Part shown: one piece after another, positions 62,081 through 64,000 of the stretch | Layout: every line of letters starts with the position of its first letter | Position numbering within the stretch: the first letter of the stretch is position 1 | Assembly (NCBI GenBank): GCA_026398875.1 | Contig: JAPLSB010000016.1 | Location: forward strand, 248,001 to 312,000 | Source: Gammaproteobacteria bacterium | Lineage (GTDB): Bacteria > Pseudomonadota > Gammaproteobacteria > Nevskiales > Nevskiaceae | DNA length: 64,000 nucleotides | Reading direction: 5' to 3' | The notes under the pieces: model-generated | The model's database searches: none | What the model was told of the DNA's origin: nothing | What the model saw: only the letters and a program-made list of their open reading frames with translations | Position numbers and translations under genes: made by a program

Positions 62081-62401
62081 ATGAAACAGCAGCTCAAAAC
62101 TGCGTTCGCCCCTTGGTCTCTGCGCCTGTGGCTCGTCGCACTCGCTCTATTCGTGCTCGGCTTGGTGTCGCTGTTCATCAAGCTCAGTTATGCAGGCGAG
62201 CTTTACTATCGCTACGGTGGCTCGCAACTCGGAGAGGCAAGCCTCTGGGTCGGTATGTTTGCCATCGCTATTCAAGCGGTCTATCTGGTCCGAGCCCGCA
62301 CAGCTAAAAGTGGTTTCGCTTTTGCTGGCAGTATCGTTCTCGGTGCGGCTCTGCTCTCTGCTGCTTGGTTCCTGTATGTCATCACGCATAGCGGTGTGTA
62401 G
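62081..62401 (+). CDS. Cassette 1: three-helix membrane protein
   Basis: A 106-residue protein with three membrane helices: WLVALALFVLGLVSLFIKL (about 17-35), ASLWVGMFAIAIQAVYLV (about 53-70) and FAGSIVLGAALLSAAWFLYV (about 81-100). The ATG lies 10 bases after the recombination core, as is typical for cassette genes, with no ribosome-binding site of its own. No family recognised. Confidence 0.7.
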   Translation: MKQQLKTAFAPWSLRLWLVALALFVLGLVSLFIKLSYAGELYYRYGGSQLGEASLWVGMFAIAIQAVYLVRARTAKSGFAFAGSIVLGAALLSAAWFLYVITHSGV

Positions 62402-62403
62402 CC

Positions 62404-62467
62404 GCCCCAACCAGGCATTCAACGCGACGGCCCGTAAACGGGCCGCGCGTTAATTTCGGCGTTGGGC
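62404..62467 (+). other. attC1 recombination site
   Basis: R'' box GCCCCAAC at 62404-62411 and R' box GTTGGGC at 62461-62467. Inner L boxes AACGCG (62421-62426) and CGCGTT (62446-62451) pair. The terminal hairpin is CGGCCCG-TAAA-CGGGCCG (62428-62445). The R'' box matches the first bases of its own cassette (GTTGGGGC, 62071-62078) rather than the next one. Confidence 0.85.
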
Positions 62468-62470
62468 TTT

Positions 62471-62737
62471 ATGAAGCAGAAGCGTCCTTTCATTCCGCAA
62501 GACAAACCAAAGTTCTGGGTGATCGGCGTTCTTTCAGGGCTTTTCGGGCTTGCATTTGGACTAGTCGGGTTGGTCGGTGCCTGGTTTGGAATCAGCATCT
62601 TGCGCTGGCTTGGTGTTTTTGTAATGGCTTCATGCGTAGCTGTTTTCTTTGTTTGCTGGGTCGGCGCTTTTGTCGGTTCAGTTGGCGGCAAATATCGCAA
62701 CATCCAAGCAAAGCCATGGAGCGAGCAGGTATGGTGA
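62471..62737 (+). CDS. Cassette 2: small two-helix membrane protein
   Basis: An 88-residue protein starting MKQKRPFIPQDKPKFW with helices VIGVLSGLFGLAFGLVGLVG (about 17-40) and FVMASCVAVFFVCWVGAFVG (about 50-72). ATG is 4 bases after the R' core and the TGA stops 2 bases before attC2. AT-rich compared with the chromosome. No family recognised. Confidence 0.7.
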   Translation: MKQKRPFIPQDKPKFWVIGVLSGLFGLAFGLVGLVGAWFGISILRWLGVFVMASCVAVFFVCWVGAFVGSVGGKYRNIQAKPWSEQVW

Positions 62738-62738
62738 A

Positions 62739-62816
62739 GCCCAACCAGGCGCTCCAGCCGACCCCACAGCCTCCGCTTCGCTTCGGCTGTGGGTCGGCTG
62801 AGCTGGAGCGTTGGGC
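62739..62816 (+). other. attC2 recombination site
   Basis: R'' GCCCAAC at 62739-62745 and R' GTTGGGC at 62810-62816. Between them CAGGCGCTCCAGCCGACCC pairs with the mirrored GGGTCGGCTGAGCTGGAGCG, giving the imperfect foldback with extrahelical bases expected of attC. The R'' flank AAGCCCAAC is complementary to the first bases of cassette 2 (GTTGGGCTT). Confidence 0.87.
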
Positions 62817-62825
62817 CTTAAAAGC

Positions 62826-63194
62826 ATGAACACCGACGTCATCAGCGAGATCGGCATCGACGGAGAAGGTCGGCTGTATGTGCGTCCGTCAAAGCAAAGC
62901 TTTCCCTATATCTATCGAGAAGCAATGGAAGTTCGTTGGCAAGAGAACAATGGCACGCTCTATGCGCCGGCGCCCCGCGAATGGTCCCATGCTCGTTGGT
63001 TCATGCAAATCCATATGGCAGCAAAAGAGCAAGGGTGTGTCATGTCTCTGACGCCAGAAACCGAATGGCGCTCGGTTCCTGAAAGCACGCGTAAAGAAAT
63101 CACGGCATACGTCGGTTCGGTTCATGCCCAACAATCGCTTCAAGCCGACATCCATGCCTCCGCTGCGCTCCGGCGTGGCCGCGGCTTAAGCTAG
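62826..63194 (+). CDS. Cassette 3: soluble hypothetical protein ending in attC
   Basis: A 122-residue protein, no signal peptide or membrane helix. It opens MNTDVISEIGIDGEGRLYVR with Trp-rich stretches (EVRWQENNGTLYAPAPREW, HARWFMQIHMA) and a C-terminal helix. The frame runs through most of attC3, so about the last 22 residues (QQSLQADIHASAALRRGRG...) are coded by the recombination site. ATG 9 bases after the R' core. No family recognised. Confidence 0.7.
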   Translation: MNTDVISEIGIDGEGRLYVRPSKQSFPYIYREAMEVRWQENNGTLYAPAPREWSHARWFMQIHMAAKEQGCVMSLTPETEWRSVPESTRKEITAYVGSVHAQQSLQADIHASAALRRGRGLS

Positions 63195-63203
63195 GCGTTG
63201 GGC
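63126..63203 (+). other. attC3 recombination site
   Basis: R'' GCCCAAC at 63126-63132 and R' GTTGGGC at 63197-63203, 78 bases in all. CGCTTCAAGCCGACA on the left pairs with the GGCCGCGGCTTAAGCTAGGC side on the right, and GCCTCCGCTGCGCTCCGGCG forms the terminal hairpin. Confidence 0.83.
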
Positions 63204-63211
63204 CTAAGCAC

Positions 63212-63574
63212 ATGCGAACCCACATACTTCTTGCGGCAGTGCTTGCAAGCGCAGCTTGCACTGTCATAGCCCAGCAGACTGCTCGCATCTCCTTTGAGAA
63301 GGGTGCGCGGTCTGCCTTCGTTGAGGGCGCGGCTGTACGCGGAGAGCAAGCTACCTATCTCATCGCTTTGCGAGCTGGGCAAGAGCTTGAAATCGCCATT
63401 TCATCAACCGAAAACAATGCAGTGTTCGCTGTATTTCCGCCGGCTTCGGAGGTTCCTCTTGCTGATGAAGTCGGGCGATGGAAAGGCCGCTTGGAAAAAA
63501 CCGGCGACTACAAAATTGTCGTTGGGGGCACGCGTGGTAACGCAACGTACAAACTCAATGCGACCGTCTACTAG
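63212..63574 (+). CDS. Cassette 4: small exported protein
   Basis: A 120-residue protein with a signal peptide (MRTHILLAAVLASAACTVIA, cleaved before QQ). The mature part is beta-rich and soluble (ARISFEKGARSAFVEGAAVR, YLIALRAGQELEIAISSTEN, GDYKIVVGGTRGNATYKLN). The pattern of a C-terminal GDYKIVVGG strand recalls small bacterial Ig/PPC-like beta domains, but no family is certain. Stop codon abuts attC4. Confidence 0.72.
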   Translation: MRTHILLAAVLASAACTVIAQQTARISFEKGARSAFVEGAAVRGEQATYLIALRAGQELEIAISSTENNAVFAVFPPASEVPLADEVGRWKGRLEKTGDYKIVVGGTRGNATYKLNATVY

Positions 63575-63643
63575 GCCCAACCATGCGCTGCAGGGCGACG
63601 TTTCCGCCTTCGGCGGAGCCGCGCCTGAGCTTGGGCGTTGGGC
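63575..63643 (+). other. attC4 recombination site
   Basis: R'' GCCCAAC at 63575-63581 and R' GTTGGGC at 63637-63643. The central hairpin is TCCGCC-TTC-GGCGGA. CTAGGCCCAAC is complementary to the first ten bases of cassette 4 (GTTGGGCCTA). Confidence 0.85.
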
Positions 63644-63646
63644 GTC

Positions 63647-64000
63647 ATGAAAGTTCAGGTCATATTTGAAACCAACTTTTTCAAACCCTTGCCGGGTGAG
63701 GAAGAAAAGACAAACCCTGGAAGGTTTGGGCAGGCACTCGCTCAGTGGTTGCAAGAGCAACTACGCCTGCAAGGCGTCGTAGTCGAGGGCATCATTCCAG
63801 AAGATTTTGGCTGGGTCGTCATGGTAACGCGCAAGCCCTTCATGCTCTGGCTGGGCTGTGGCAACACCGATGGCTCAACAACTGAGTGGAGCATTTTCCC
63901 CGTAGCAGAGCAGTCGTTGCTTCAGCGCGTTTTCTCGCGGCAAAAGACAGCACCCGCAATTGAGAGCTTATGGCAGCACTTAAAAGCAATCGTGCCCACA
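63647..64000 (+). CDS. Cassette 5: hypothetical protein, partial
   Basis: An open frame of 118 codons from ATG at 63647, 3 bases after the R' core, running off the right edge. The protein is soluble with MKVQVIFETNFFKPLPGEEE, GRFGQALAQWLQEQLRLQG, VEGIIPEDFGWVVMVTRKPF and LWLGCGNTDGSTTEWSIFP. From memory, similar proteins recur in integron arrays and elsewhere in Proteobacteria without known function; this needs a database search. No signal peptide. Confidence 0.7.
   Translation, partial: MKVQVIFETNFFKPLPGEEEKTNPGRFGQALAQWLQEQLRLQGVVVEGIIPEDFGWVVMVTRKPFMLWLGCGNTDGSTTEWSIFPVAEQSLLQRVFSRQKTAPAIESLWQHLKAIVPT

Noticed and set aside
1..64000. CRISPR array
   Set aside because: No run of regularly spaced identical repeats was seen; the repeated units at the right end are attC sites with unequal cassettes between them.

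Overview
This window is GC-rich and densely coded. It looks like the chromosome of a gammaproteobacterium. The evidence is gene order typical of that class: hemA-prfA-prmC-moeB, lolB next to tRNA-Gln and prs, yebC-ruvC-ruvA, ygfB-pepP-ubiH-ubiI-like, and phoB-phoR-phoU. The GC content, the P450, the many hydrolases and the chromosomal integron would suit the Nevskiales/Solimonadaceae or Xanthomonadales side of the class. That placement is inference only.

Layout. 1-12.6 kb: a partial unknown gene, a truncated haemoglobin, a small membrane protein, a large two-component-propeller/GGDEF sensor, a thioesterase-like protein, serA, a secreted S9 peptidase, a HipA-family YjjJ-like protein with a repeat-rich upstream region, and an MpaB-like oxygenase coupled to dinB. 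12.6-19 kb: an M3 peptidase, a DUF2059-like secreted protein, two alpha/beta hydrolases, an FMN reductase and a small membrane protein. 19-24.6 kb: a ketoacyl synthase III, phoB-phoR-phoU with a Pho box, an orphan ModA and a hotdog protein. 24.6-33.8 kb: prs, tRNA-Gln, lolB and a TPR protein on the minus strand. These diverge from hemA, followed by prfA-prmC-moeB and a crotonase. 34-44 kb: a TetR regulator, lpd, yebC-ruvC-ruvA (no ruvB), a foldback repeat, ygfB-pepP, a DUF3667 protein, two Ubi hydroxylases and tRNA-Pro.

44-54.6 kb is accessory-like. It holds a cytochrome P450 with a C-terminal SnoaL-like domain diverging from a MarR regulator, a TetR regulator, a DUF3422 protein and a molybdopterin oxidoreductase. 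It also holds a DUF5924/DUF2914 membrane protein, an ECF42-type sigma factor with its YciI partner, a tiny secreted protein and a DUF1003 protein. 54.6-58.7 kb is a compact archaic (sigma-type, Csu-like) chaperone-usher operon. Then come dps and dbpA.

60.9-64.0 kb is the most notable part, the start of a chromosomal integron. An integron-type tyrosine recombinase (intI) is transcribed outward. It is followed by a leader with mutually exclusive inverted repeats and a cassette array with four recognisable attC sites and five cassettes, the last cut by the window edge. All cassette genes encode small proteins of unknown function: two membrane proteins, one soluble, one secreted and one partial. 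They are visibly more AT-rich than the rest of the window. The 5' bases of cassettes 1, 2 and 4 are complementary to the R'' box of their own attC beyond the shared consensus, which fits intact cassettes that retain their original ends.
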